Below are positions 45,224 through 64,000 of a stretch of 64,000 bases of DNA, in pieces; positions within the stretch are counted from its first letter, which is position 1; the number at the start of each line of letters is the position of its first letter. The stretch covers positions 2,373,001 to 2,437,000 of the forward strand of contig NC_069135.1 in assembly GCF_026914265.1 (NCBI RefSeq), written 5' to 3'. The notes under the pieces are model-generated. The model saw nothing but the letters and a program-made list of their open reading frames with translations, was not told where the DNA came from and ran no database searches. Both the position numbers and the translations under genes were made by a program. This stretch comes from Mya arenaria (lineage: Eukaryota > Mollusca > Bivalvia > Myida > Myidae).

Positions 45224-47448
45224 CACTGTGTGGAAATGGACACCGGATATAGCTCGAAAAATGATCAATCAATAAGCATTTGATTCTGACACATGGTAAG
45301 TTTTTTGTTATTATTATTTTATTTTATAGTGATATTTATCAAATTCGAAGAGCTTCGAATAGATCAATCCTGTGCAATACACGACTATATAATGGAAATG
45401 TGTCTCCTCTTTTGTATAAGAGCAAAATTCTCGCCGAAAGTTGCATGATCGCTCACAAATGTTCAGTTATGTGGTACGATTTCAAACATAAAACAACAAA
45501 TAGAAAATAAGAATAAAAACTGAATCGAGCGATTTCATTATAATTACAGCATCTAATATTGTGTATGATATCAATACGATATGTTCTGTTGTTATGGAGA
45601 TATTCATCCTTTTTGATGACCTGAAGATGTACCGGGGATAGCTGAAGCAAATAAATAACTGCACAGGGGATAGCTATTAGCTGTACTGAGGATAGTTGCG
45701 ATGTATTTATATTAACGAGGCTGTGATAATGGTTACGACTTCTTAACTCTATGCAAGCTCAGGGAAAATTGTCCAATGTTGTCCATATCTAGAAATTAGA
45801 GCAATAATGTTACTGTTATATGTATAGTATACCTTACATAAATGTGTCCCTTGTTTGTATATATAAATAAAGATGATCGGTCCGTTTGTCTTTGCATTCT
45901 AATGAAAATTCAGTTTTATATCATCAGCTGTCCATATCATAAATATAATATTGACCGGTGACGTCAAACAACTAGTAAGTGCGGCTTGCTATTTTCACAA
46001 CGACGTAGAAAAGTCGCAAGAAAACTTCATTAGCTTTGTTTAATAAAACACACCTACAGCGCTTTAAAAGTATTTAATGGTAATATAAAAGATTCGGTAT
46101 AATATAAAAAATATTTACATTACACTTCGGGCACCAGTCAATTGTAACCACGGCCCCCCAGGTCCTGGGGTATACCGGTTATAGCCGGGGAAAAGGGCCG
46201 TGTTTTTACTTTCCATGTGCCCCCGCAGGGCCGGGTGACCGCGGTGGTTTTGTCATAGCGCCAAATTTAGCGGAGATTGGGCCTTATGTAGAGTCTCTGG
46301 GGTGCGGGGGCATTTGGCCGGGGTTTAACCATCAGTTTGTTCCTGCAGGGCGGGGATTTTACCCGGGGTTGGCTGGACCGAAAGTCAAAGTCCCGGCTAT
46401 TTTTGCAACGTTTTTGCACACTAAGTCATCAATAATAAATAATATATTGTGATCAAATTTTGTTCACTTGAAGCTGTTTCTAAGCTTGGATCGATGTTGC
46501 TATTACTTAGAATAGGAAATGGTCTCAGCTCGTTCACTTCACCGAGAAACTAAGTATTGTGACCAACCTTGAAATATAAGCAGCATGCATACACATGTAT
46601 ACGTTCATTTAGGAGGACATGTACCAAACTCATTGATAACTTAAGTTTATTCAATAATTTGTCATTACATTGTACTCTCACTTTTGCAGATAATTTGAAA
46701 AATGGATTTGACGGATGCATCCATGGATTTGTCAGCGTTAACTGTGACTGAGGATAATGGAAAAAACGTTTGTGTGCAGCATATGTACCTATTCAACTGA
46801 CTACAAAAGCAACCTGAAAAGGCATATGAATGTACAAAGAGACATACCAAGGACCAGCACTCCAAAATCTAAAGAAAAGGCGAATGAAATATCAAAGCCA
46901 TTAAATATTATGTGTATTGTATATATACTGTTTTTGTGTTACGATCATCTTGGTCCATTTTTACATGCTATCCCCAATACACATTGCTCAACTTTGAAAC
47001 TATCCCCAGTTCACAAAACGGCTATCCCCGGTACAGTATCGTGAACATTTGTAAGGGCATATCTTTAAAAGTTTAAAAGTTACATTGCCAGTTTTTACAA
47101 TAAACATAGTTTAGCTTATGCTTGAAAAATCCTTCGATTCAGTTTTCTTTATTTATTCGATATATTTCCTAAGATTATAATACTTGTCGAAATTCTGTGA
47201 GTTTTGAGGTGATCATCACAGATTTAAAGTAACATTTTTCATGGTCTGCTAATTTTTAAGCATTATAAAGCACATCATAGGCCAAATTTAGCATTCAGCT
47301 ATTAGTTCAAACACTTGTTTCATTTGTGGATACGGTAGAAAATCGTTAACACAGCAAGATCTTACCTCTGGTCTAGTAAAACAACAGCATATTGGTATGT
47401 TTACTTATCACTTTTAGAGCTATATCCGGTGTCCATTCCCACACAGTG
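45224..47448. mobile_element. DNA transposon with CACTGTG ends (copy 2, by duplication)
   Basis: Same element and the same CGTGA flanks (45219-45223 and 47449-47453) as copy 1; it was duplicated together with its surroundings and is not an independent insertion. It is one base longer because of an extra A near 46757, which breaks the small zinc-finger ORF. Confidence 0.88.
46131..46400. mobile_element. GC-rich MITE nested in transposon copy 2
   Basis: Duplicate of 39306-39575, with the same missing right end. Confidence 0.85.
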
Positions 47449-47670
47449 CGTGAGTTCTTAACTCGACTTTAGCAGTATGTCTCCTTGCTCATCGGATGAA
47501 CCTAACCAAAGGGCTTTTGGAATAGCAAAACAAATTATGACAAACGTATCACATTGATACTAGAAGTGGCAAAACTCACATGATGTGGGATTTATAAAAT
47601 CCTTGTTTGAATCGGTTGTTTCAATATGTTTTAACATTCAGAGTTGCATGGTATTAGGACGTTAAGGTTC

Positions 47671-47721
47671 AAAAAAATATTGGACCGCTTCATGACAAGC
47701 AAATCAGCCTTGCGCAGGGAT
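47671..47721 (-). pseudogene. U6-like sequence, 3' half only (duplicate)
   Basis: Copy of 40845-40894 within the duplication; ends at the same inversion breakpoint. Confidence 0.8.
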
Positions 47722-49360
47722 TTGTATGTGATTTGGGGAAACGTTGATTTCAAAAATACTGAAACAGACATGTACAATGCTATTGATATAAATATATTTA
47801 AGAAATAACTATTTAAATGTCAAAATTCATACATAATTCATAAAAAATACAACCTCCTACTTAAGAAAAGGGCATTTAATCAAACTACGTAATATGCCAA
47901 TATTTCGTTTCTGTGTTCCATGCCCGATAAAAAAGAACGTGTTTATGACAAAAATGTATGGATATATTGATTAATTATTCAATGAATTATATTTGGGAAT
48001 TCTGAATGACCATTTATTAATTCGACGAATTAATCAGTGCGTGTTGTGTTATCGGGAATTTTCCTACAAATAAAGACAGACAGTTTAGGAATCTAATATT
48101 AGAGCGGCGTGTGTAACGTACAGTGTACGAATTATGGCGAACACAGTGCGTCCGTGTTTGTGTTATCGATTCGGATGGACGATGGTCTATTATACGGCAA
48201 TCAAATGTAAATAATACCAGACAAAAACACCACTATTTGTGATTGCCCAACGAGCATAGTTTTTGGGGAACCTCAACGTCCTTAAGTTTTACAACTCTAA
48301 GTGTTTAAAATATATTGAAACACCTGTTTTAAACAAGAACTTTATCACTCTCATAGTTTTGCTCCTTCTGATACCAATTAATGTGCTACATTTGTTATAA
48401 TATATTTTGCTATTCCAAGAGCTCTTTGGTCAGGTTCATCCGATGAGCAAGGAGACATACTCTGAAAGTCTTGTTTAGAACTAAAGCGCTTGGCTTCCAT
48501 TGTTTGTGTCATTTCAATTCTTTAAACAAAATGTGCAGCCTTATTCTCAAAAGGCATTGAACGACGTATACATTAATTCTGCAGCAGAGAGTTCTAACTG
48601 GGTATATATAGGTTTAAATGGGTATAGAAATTCTCATGTACAGCAAATGGAATTGTATGTGATTCTGGGAAAAACGTTGATTTCAAAAATAGTGAAACAG
48701 ACATGTACAATGCTTTTGATATAAGCATATCTAAGTAATCATTATTTAACTGTCAAAATTAATAAATAATTTATATGAAAAACTTCCGTTTGAAGGGGGC
48801 ATTAACTCTCAGCTACGTAACATGCCAATATTTCGGTGTTATTTCCCATGCCCATTAAAAAGGCTTTGATAACACAAAATGTATGGATATATTTATTAAT
48901 TGTTCAATGAATTATATTTGGGATTTCTAAATGACCATTTATTAATTCATCGAATTAACCAGTGCATGTTGCGTTATCGAGAATGTTTTAACAAATGAAG
49001 CCAGTTACTTAGATTAGGAACCTAATATTAGCTAGAGCCGAGCCGATCTGCAACGTATAGTGTACGTATTATAGCGAACACAGTGCGTCTGTCTTTGTGT
49101 TCTCGATACGGACAGACGAGGGTCTATTATACAGCAACCAAATATAAATAAAACAAGGCAAAACCCCCCACTTTTTGCGATTGTCCAACGACCGTAAATC
49201 AAAAGGATTTTAAATCATAATATTGCATGTCCAAGAGATTTTTGCCGTATTTGCAACAATGAAATTCCTGAAAAAAGCAATCATTCAAATTGTGAAACCC
49301 AGTCAAAGGTTACTATTGTCACTATCTTATATATATGAAAGCATTATACACATCACTATT

Positions 49361-49469
49361 GTAGCCGTCGAAAGGCGGTTGCGTACTCTAAAATTGGATT
49401 GATACAGAGAAGATTAGCATTTCCCTGCGTAAGGCTGATGTGCTTGTCGTGAAGCGGTCCAATATTTTT
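49361..49469 (+). ncRNA. U6 snRNA-like sequence, complete
   Basis: 109 nt, same sequence type as 42535-42643, with TATATATAT about 30 bases upstream and a five-T terminator. Confidence 0.8.
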
Positions 49470-50543
49470 GGGGAACCTCAACGCCCTTAAGTTTTACAAC
49501 TCTAAGTGTTTAAAACATATTGAAACACCTGTTTTAAACAAGGACTTTATCACTCACAAAGTTTTGCTCCTTCGTATACCAATGTGCTACATTTGTCATT
49601 ATATCTTTTGCTATTCCGAGAGCTCTTTGGTCAGGTTCATCCGATGACTATTAAAGTCATGTTTAGAACTACAGCGCTTGACTTCCTTTGTTTGTGTCAT
49701 TTTAATCCGTGTAACAAAATGTGCAGCCCCCTCCTCAAAAGGCATCGAGCGACGTATACATCAATTCTGCAGCAGAGAGTTCTAACTAGGTCTAGGTCTT
49801 AACTGGGTAAATAGAAATTCTCATATACATCGAATGAAATTGTGTGTGATTCTGGGAAAACGTTGATTTAAAAATAGTGAAACGGACATTAACACTGCTA
49901 TTGATATATATATATATTTAAGAATTTTTTTTTTGAAATGTCAAAATTCTAAATAATTTATAAAAAAGACGACTTCCTAAGTTTGAAAGGGGCATTAACT
50001 CTCAGCTAAGTAATATGCCAATATTTCGTTGTTATTTCCCATGGCCCATAAAAAAAAATTATTACACAACATGTATGGATATATTTTTTAATTGTTCAAT
50101 GAAAAGAATTTTGGATATCTGAATGACCACTGAATCGTCGAATGAATCAGTGCATGTCGTGTAATGGGGATTCTCCAACAAATGAAGCCAGTTAGACTAG
50201 GAACCTTTACAGCAGAGCCACGTCTATAACGTACAGTGTACGTATTATGGCGAACACAGTGCGTCTGTCTATGTGTTCTCGATACTGACGGATGGTGGTC
50301 TATTGTATGGCAACCAAATGTAAATAAAACCAGACAGAATACCTCAAAACATGATATTGTCCCACGATCATAGTGTGTAAATTAGGAAAAATTTAAAACA
50401 TAGCATTGCAATTCCATGAAAATTTTCGTCATTTATACAACAATGAAATTCCTGCGAAAACGAACATTCAAATTGTGAAACCCAGTCAAAGGTTACTATT
50501 GTCACCATCTTATATATATGAAAGCATTATACACATCATTATT

Positions 50544-50652
50544 GTAGCCGTCGAAAGGCGGTTGCGCATTCTAAAATTGGATTGATACAGAGAAGATTAG
50601 CATGTCCCTGCGTAAGGCTGATGTGCTTGTCGTGAAGCGGTCCAATATTTTT
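50544..50652 (+). ncRNA. U6 snRNA-like sequence, complete (B unit)
   Basis: 109 nt. Differs from the A-unit copies by GCGCATTCTAAAATTGG and by AGCATGTCCCTGCG, where the G after AGCAT agrees with canonical U6 (AGCATGGCCC). Confidence 0.8.
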
Positions 50653-51742
50653 GGGGAACCTCAACGCCCTTAAGTTTTACAACTCTAAGTGTTTAAAATA
50701 TATCGAAACACCTGTTCTAAACAAGAACTTTATCACTCACATACTTTTGCTCCCTCTAATACCAATGTGCTACATTTGTCATAATTTTGTTTGCTATTCC
50801 AAAAGCTCTTTGGTCAGGTTCATCCGATGAGCAAGGAGACATACTCTTAAAGTCTTGTTTAGAACTAAAGCGCTTGGCTTCCATTGTTTGTGTCATTTCA
50901 ATTCTTTAAACAAAACGTGCACCCTTATCCTCAAAAGGCATTGGTGTATACATACATTAATTCTGCAGCAGAGAGTTCTAACTGGGTATATAGGTCTTAA
51001 CTGGGTATAGACATTCTCATGTACAGCAAATGGAATTGTATGTGATTCTGGGAAAACGTTGATTTCAAAAATAGTAAAACAGACATGTACACTGCTTTTG
51101 ATATAAGCATATTTAAGTAATCATTATTTAACTGTCAAAATTCATAAATAATTTATAAGAAAAACTTCCGTTTGAAGGGGGCATTAACTCTCAGCTACGT
51201 AACATGCCAATATTTCGGTGTTATTTCCCATGCCCATTAAAAAGGCTTTGATAACACAAAATGTATGGATATATTTATTAATTGTTCAATGAATTATATT
51301 TGGGATTTCTAAATGACCATTTATTAATTCGTCGAATTAACCAGTGCATGTTGCGTTATCGAGAATGTTTTAACAAATGAAGCAAGTTACTTAGATTAGG
51401 AACCTAATATTAGCTAGAGCCGAGCCGATCTGCAACGTATAGTGTACGTATTATAGCGAACACAGTGCGTCTGTCTTTGTGTTCTCGATACGGACAGACG
51501 AGGGTCTATTATACAGCAACCAAATATAAATAAAACAAGGCAAAACCCCCCACTTTTTGCGATTGTCCAACGACCGTAAATCAAAAGGATTTTAAATCAT
51601 AATATTACATGTCCAAGAGATTTTTTGTCGTATTTACAACAATGAAATTCCTGAAAAAGCAATCATTCAAATTGTGAAACCCAGTCAAAGGTTACTATTG
51701 TCACTATCTTATATATATGAAAGCATTATACACATCACTATT

Positions 51743-51851
51743 GTAGCCGTCGAAAGGCGGTTGCGTACTCTAAAATTGGATTGATACAGAGAAGATTAGC
51801 ATTTCCCTGCGTAAGGCTGATGTGCTTGTCGTGAAGCGGTCCAATATTTTT
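51743..51851 (+). ncRNA. U6 snRNA-like sequence, complete
   Basis: 109 nt, matching the 42535-42643 copy over its length as read by eye, including promoter block and TATA. Confidence 0.8.
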
Positions 51852-52928
51852 GGGGAACCTCAACGCCCTTAAGTTTTACAACTCTAAGTGTTTAAAACAA
51901 ATTGAAACACCTGTTTTAAACAAGGACTTTATCTCTCACAAAGTTTTGCTCCTTCTTATATCAATGTGCTACATTTGTCATAATATATTTTGCTATTCCA
52001 AGAGCTCTTTGGTCAGGTTCATCCGATGACTATTAAAGTCATGTTTAGAACTACAGCGCTTGACTTCCTTTGTTTGTGTCATTTTAATCCGTATAACAAA
52101 ATGTGCAGCCCCCTCCTCAAAAGGCATCGAGCGACGTATACATCAATTCTGCAGCAGAGAGTTCTAACTAGGTCTAGGTCTTAACTGGGTAAATAGAAAT
52201 TCTCATATACATCGAATGAAATTGTGTGTGATTCTGGGAAAACGTTGATTTAAAAATAGTGAAACGGATATTAACACTGCTATTGATATAAATATATTTA
52301 AGAAATTTTCTTTGAAGTGTCAAAATTCTAAATAATTTATAAAAAAGACGACTTCCTAAGTTTGAAAGGGGCATTAACTCTCAGCTAAGTAATATGCCAA
52401 TATTTCGTTGTTATTTCCCATGGCCCATAAAAAAAAAATATGACACAACATGTATGAATATATTTTTTAATTGTTCAATGAAAAGAATTTTGGATATCTG
52501 AATGACCACTGAATCGTCGAATGAATCAGTGCATGTCGTGTAATGGGGATTCTCCAACAAATGAAGCCAGTTAGACTAGGAACCTTTACAGCAGAGCCAC
52601 GTCTGTAACGTACAGTGTACGTATTATGGCGAACACAGTGCGTCTGTCTATGTGTTCTCGATACTGACGGATGGTGGTCTATTGTATGGCAACCAAATGT
52701 AAATAAAACCAGACAGAATACCTCAAAACATGATATTGTCCCACGATCATAGTGTGTATTAAAAATTAGGAAGAATTTAAAACATAGCATTGCAATTCCA
52801 TGAAAATTTTCGTCATTTATACAACAATGAAATTCCTGAAAAAAGCAATCATTCAAATTGTGAAACCCAGTCAAAGGTTACTATTGTCACTATCTTATAT
52901 ATATGAAAGCATTATACACATCACTATT

Positions 52929-53040
52929 GTAGCCGTCGAAAGGCGGTTGCGTACTCTAAAATTGGATTGATACAGAGAAGATTAGCATTTCCCTGTGTAA
53001 GGCTGATGTGTTTATCGTGAAGCGGTCCAATATTTTTTTT
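52929..53040 (+). ncRNA. U6 snRNA-like sequence, complete (B unit, most diverged 3' part)
   Basis: 112 nt with CCCTGTGTAAGG in the internal stem-loop and GTGTTTATCGTGAAGCGG, ending in eight T. The ACAGAGA and AGC motifs are intact. Confidence 0.78.
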
Positions 53041-53219
53041 GGAACCTCAGCGTCCTTAAGTTTCACAATTCTGAATGTTAAAACATATTGAAACAACTGT
53101 TTAAAACAAGGACTTTATCATTCGCATAGTTTTGCCCCTTCTGATACCAATTTGCTCATTTGTCAAAATATTGTTTGCTATTCCAAAAGCTTTTTGGTTA
53201 GGTTCATCCAATGAGCAAG

Positions 53220-54436
53220 GTGTATCCACTGTGCTACGAAGGCTTACCCTAAACAGTTGGAATATTTAACATGGTAATATCACGTGATAACATATATTAG
53301 TCAATCACGCATAAGGAATGAATTCTACTAGGTAGACATAACCAGTAATCTTTTTGAATGGAAAAATACGACAAAAAATGCGAAAAATAAAGCAATTGTA
53401 AAATATGTGGTACTTCAGTTAGTAAGTTTCAATGCATTGTACACATCGATACCAAGTTTATGTCAGTTTTCGATAATTTTCTCTTTTTTTTTTCGCCATT
53501 TCATCATACGGGGTACAGCCCCTTTAAGACCTTTGCATTGTGTTTTTAGTCCTCGTCTGTTTTAACTGCTTGGTTATTAAGGTTTCCATTGCATTTATAA
53601 CATCTCAAGGAAGTCTGGGGTTTACAATATGGAGTTTTTAGCATTGTATTGAATTAAATAACCATCTCTCTACATATATATTGCATAATATCACTGACAT
53701 GCTCTGGTACACGATATCTATTATATGTCCGTGCTCATATGTTCTAACTATCTCTTATTTGAATGGTAAAACATGCACCTCTAATTACATCAGGCCTACT
53801 AACAATTATTATCTAGTTGTCCCGATAGAAAACGTGTAATTTTTTACTCTTGTGTACAAGAAAGGTAACAAAATTATCGAATGTAAGATGATTTAATACG
53901 AGTTACATCCCTTCGATCATAGTTAAGCGTATATTGCGGTAGTAGTTTACCCGAAATCCGCTATCAAGGCGGGGCAATTATGCGAGAGATATGTAACTTG
54001 AACAGCAGAAACCACGCAAAGTACATGTATGCAACAAGACCTGGCTGCATTTTCGGTGGCTACGCGGACCACAACAGTCATCTATTTTTCAAAACGTATC
54101 ACTTTATTTTCCATACTGTTAAGATCAATGAATGATGTACAAAAAATTGAAATCCGAGTGATACAATTTGGTGTCAAAGCCTGTCCAATTTTACCAGTGG
54201 ATCACGAAACAAAACTCTGCCAATATTAACCCATTAGTTACAGGTATTTAATATATTGTCACTTGGAACATGCCTACTAATATGTTTCAATATTAAGTAA
54301 AGCATGGCAATGTCGCTGACGTAGACGTCAAGGCGTTGGCTATACCTCGCCTCGATGTTTTTCTTCGAAAAATGAACTAACAATATTGAAATACTCTCTA
54401 TCAGAAAGGAAGAGAAAGAGAAGTTAGTTTCATGTT
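53220..54436. other. Interval between the U6-unit array and the NUAK 3' end
   Basis: AT-rich; a T-run precedes CGCCATTTCATCATACGGGG and TACAGCCCCTTTAAG (to about 53527), which has the look of a MITE end, but no partner end was found. No gene is supported. Confidence 0.4.
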
Positions 54437-56061
54437 TTATTCAGTAAGTGCTCTTCTAGCTCACAATAAATAACATTAAATTTAAATTGAACAATTAATG
54501 GAAGGTACATGTTCATCACAAATCACATTAATTTGACAACTGATTTATAAATCCCATTGCATCATCTTTGTTCAGGAAATATAACATGAATGACAATACA
54601 CACAAGGGCATGTTTATACGAGGAAAACATTCTGCAGGAAAACTCATGTCTCTCTGTATTATAACACTGGTCTTAAAAAGAACCTGCTCATGAATGAGAA
54701 CAATAACAATATAAAGTGTATCATGCAGTATTGTAAATGAAGTGTTTTCTAAGCCTTTTCCTATTGATTCTCACAGCTCATCACAATATAGACATAATTG
54801 AATATAAAAATAGAGGGATGATATCATATTGAAACAATGCAGTGACTCAACTCTGGGAAATCACCGTGCTATTGCTATTATATCAAAGCAATATCAAATA
54901 TAACTACTGTTTAAAAGATTTAAATTTAACCAATGATTGTGTCACCTGACTGAAGGTCCCCCTTTGTACGAATACAAGCTCAAGTAAATCATAATTTTAT
55001 TTGGTAAGAATGTGAGGCAGGTTGTAGTAGGCATTTGCAGTCCATCAATCTATCATGTCAGATAAAAGAAAAAGTCTCAATGTAAAATACAGAAATCTAG
55101 AAATGATGGATGAGTTTTAAATGCAGTTTTAAATCTAAATTAGCAAGGAATGCATCATGAGTATAGTATTTTCATTCAGAGAAAAAAACCAACAATCTGA
55201 TATTTATAAAAATTGAAATAGTATACTCCTTGTTCCTTATCAAGTAACAGCATTTTGATCTGTTTATAGATTTGAGTACCCATTTTCAATCTAACAAGGC
55301 AACAATTAATCACAACTTTAGTAAATGAGGCCTCATATTGCAGAGGTATTTCACACAGGTTTGAGTCAATCTTTTCAATTAAACTGAATCAACAAAGATC
55401 ATATCTTGCGGGCCAGACATTTTTAAACAAAAGCCATTTAAACTACATCTGTGGTTAGACGGTAGGACTAATTAATAAATTGGACCGTCTGTTTCCAAGT
55501 GTGAGAAAAAAATATCTGTGCATAATAAACATCAGAAGCATTGTATATTCGTCTCTTGAAAGCTTGTGCTATAAATCTTTAATTACTTGTTTAGCTGTAT
55601 GTAAACAAATTATTAATGGCATTCTTTTGTTTAAAAATGGCTAACATTTTTGTGAAGTATACAGTAAGTTAATTTGTCTGCCAAAGTCAATCACTAATGC
55701 ATAACTAGTAAGTGGATACCAGGAGTCTTAATGGCCTTTGTTTAAACTCTTTAACTCCAATTTCACTTGTAATTCCATGCTCATTACAAAACTATGAATT
55801 CTTTCATACAGATCAAATTTCAACAATAGCGATCAAATGCCATAGTATTGCAAAGAATCAATGTATATAAATTTACTTGGAAAATACAAAAAATAAATAA
55901 AAAAAATATAGGCACATATTATCATTTGCATTTCAGATTACATGTAAACTTCTCAGTGAACACGTTACACTATAATATTCTTTTTGGAATTCACAAAAAA
56001 CAATCATGGCATGGCATGCATCACTTGATCTGACAATGACTAGAGAGCAATGTTCATACAA
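54437..56061 (-). promoter_or_regulatory. Probable 3' UTR and polyadenylation signal of the NUAK gene
   Basis: About 1.6 kb without other features follows the NUAK stop codon. TTTATT at 54437-54442 is AATAAA on the minus strand and is the last good signal before unrelated sequence. Other candidates lie nearer to the stop, so the exact end is uncertain. Confidence 0.4.

Positions 56062-64000
<7,939 letters not shown>

Larger units (their letters stand above)
42801..49626 (+). repeat. 6825 bp tandem duplication, copy 2
   Basis: Second copy of 35976-42800, ending at GAGCTCT where the next 1.2 kb unit starts. Its satellite part is 42801-44117. The near-identity means a very recent duplication or an assembly/haplotype artefact. 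Confidence 0.93.
48428..53195 (+). repeat. Tandem array of four 1.2 kb U6-bearing units (A-B-A-B)
   Basis: Units start GGTCAGGTTCATCCGATGA at 48428, 49629, 50812 and 52011, and a fifth start is at 53196. Lengths are 1201, 1183, 1199 and 1185 bp. A units continue GCAAGGAGACATACTC, B units CTATTAAAGTCATG; the A-B pair repeats every 2383 bp or so. Each unit holds one complete U6-like sequence about 930 bp from its start. Confidence 0.92.

Noticed and set aside
53390-53527. Possible MITE end (TACAGCCCCTTTAAG with T-run)
   Set aside because: Only one end is visible and there is no second copy in the window, so it was left as unsupported.

Overview
The window looks like nuclear DNA of a bivalve mollusc. 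It is AT-rich, with intron-containing genes using GT-AG splice sites, a long-tailed NUAK-type kinase, a secreted mucin-like protein with NIDO, AMOP and VWD domains, and a very high load of short DNA transposons and satellites. The species assignment is inference. I saw no bacterial gene organisation, no retrovirus-like or Polinton-like element, and no CRISPR array.

Layout. (1) 1-14932, minus strand: most of one giant mucin-like gene, 3' end off the left edge. A single 7.6 kb exon carries about 300 Thr-rich repeats and an EGF domain; seven further exons carry NIDO, AMOP and most of VWD. The introns hold a 58-61 bp tandem array, a foldback MITE and a hAT-type element with an 8 bp target duplication. 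(2) 14933-26450: gene-poor, with a 38 bp satellite, a 28 bp satellite, two copies of a palindromic MITE and large ATT and ATC microsatellites. (3) 26459-27430, plus strand: an unrecognised 323-aa ORF in a GC-richer island. (4) 27700-34090: gene-poor, with a third palindromic MITE, a TAA-flanked PIF/Harbinger-like element and GC-rich MITEs. (5) 34090-53220: the most unusual part, a 19 kb mosaic built from a repeat unit of about 1.2 kb, mostly in direct but partly in inverted order. Each complete unit contains a 109-112 nt sequence closely related to U6 spliceosomal snRNA, with a conserved upstream block, a TATA-like box and a T-run terminator. The mosaic also holds 44 bp satellite arrays, a 2.2 kb DNA transposon with CACTGTG ends and 5 bp target duplications, and a nearly perfect 6825 bp tandem duplication. 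(6) 54430-64000, minus strand: the 3' part of a NUAK-family kinase gene (catalytic loop to C-terminus, plus 3' UTR), with its 5' exons off the right edge.

The genes do not form a pathway: a secreted or surface mucin, an orphan ORF and a cytoplasmic kinase are separated by repeats. The most promising lead is the arrayed family of U6-like units. Seven complete copies keep the ACAGAGA box and the AGC of the catalytic core. Between the diverged lineages the spacing from upstream block to start is exactly the same (47 nt), and the 5' hairpin keeps pairing although its loop and one pair differ. They may be a degenerating U6 cluster or a family of variant U6-like RNAs; expression data would decide.
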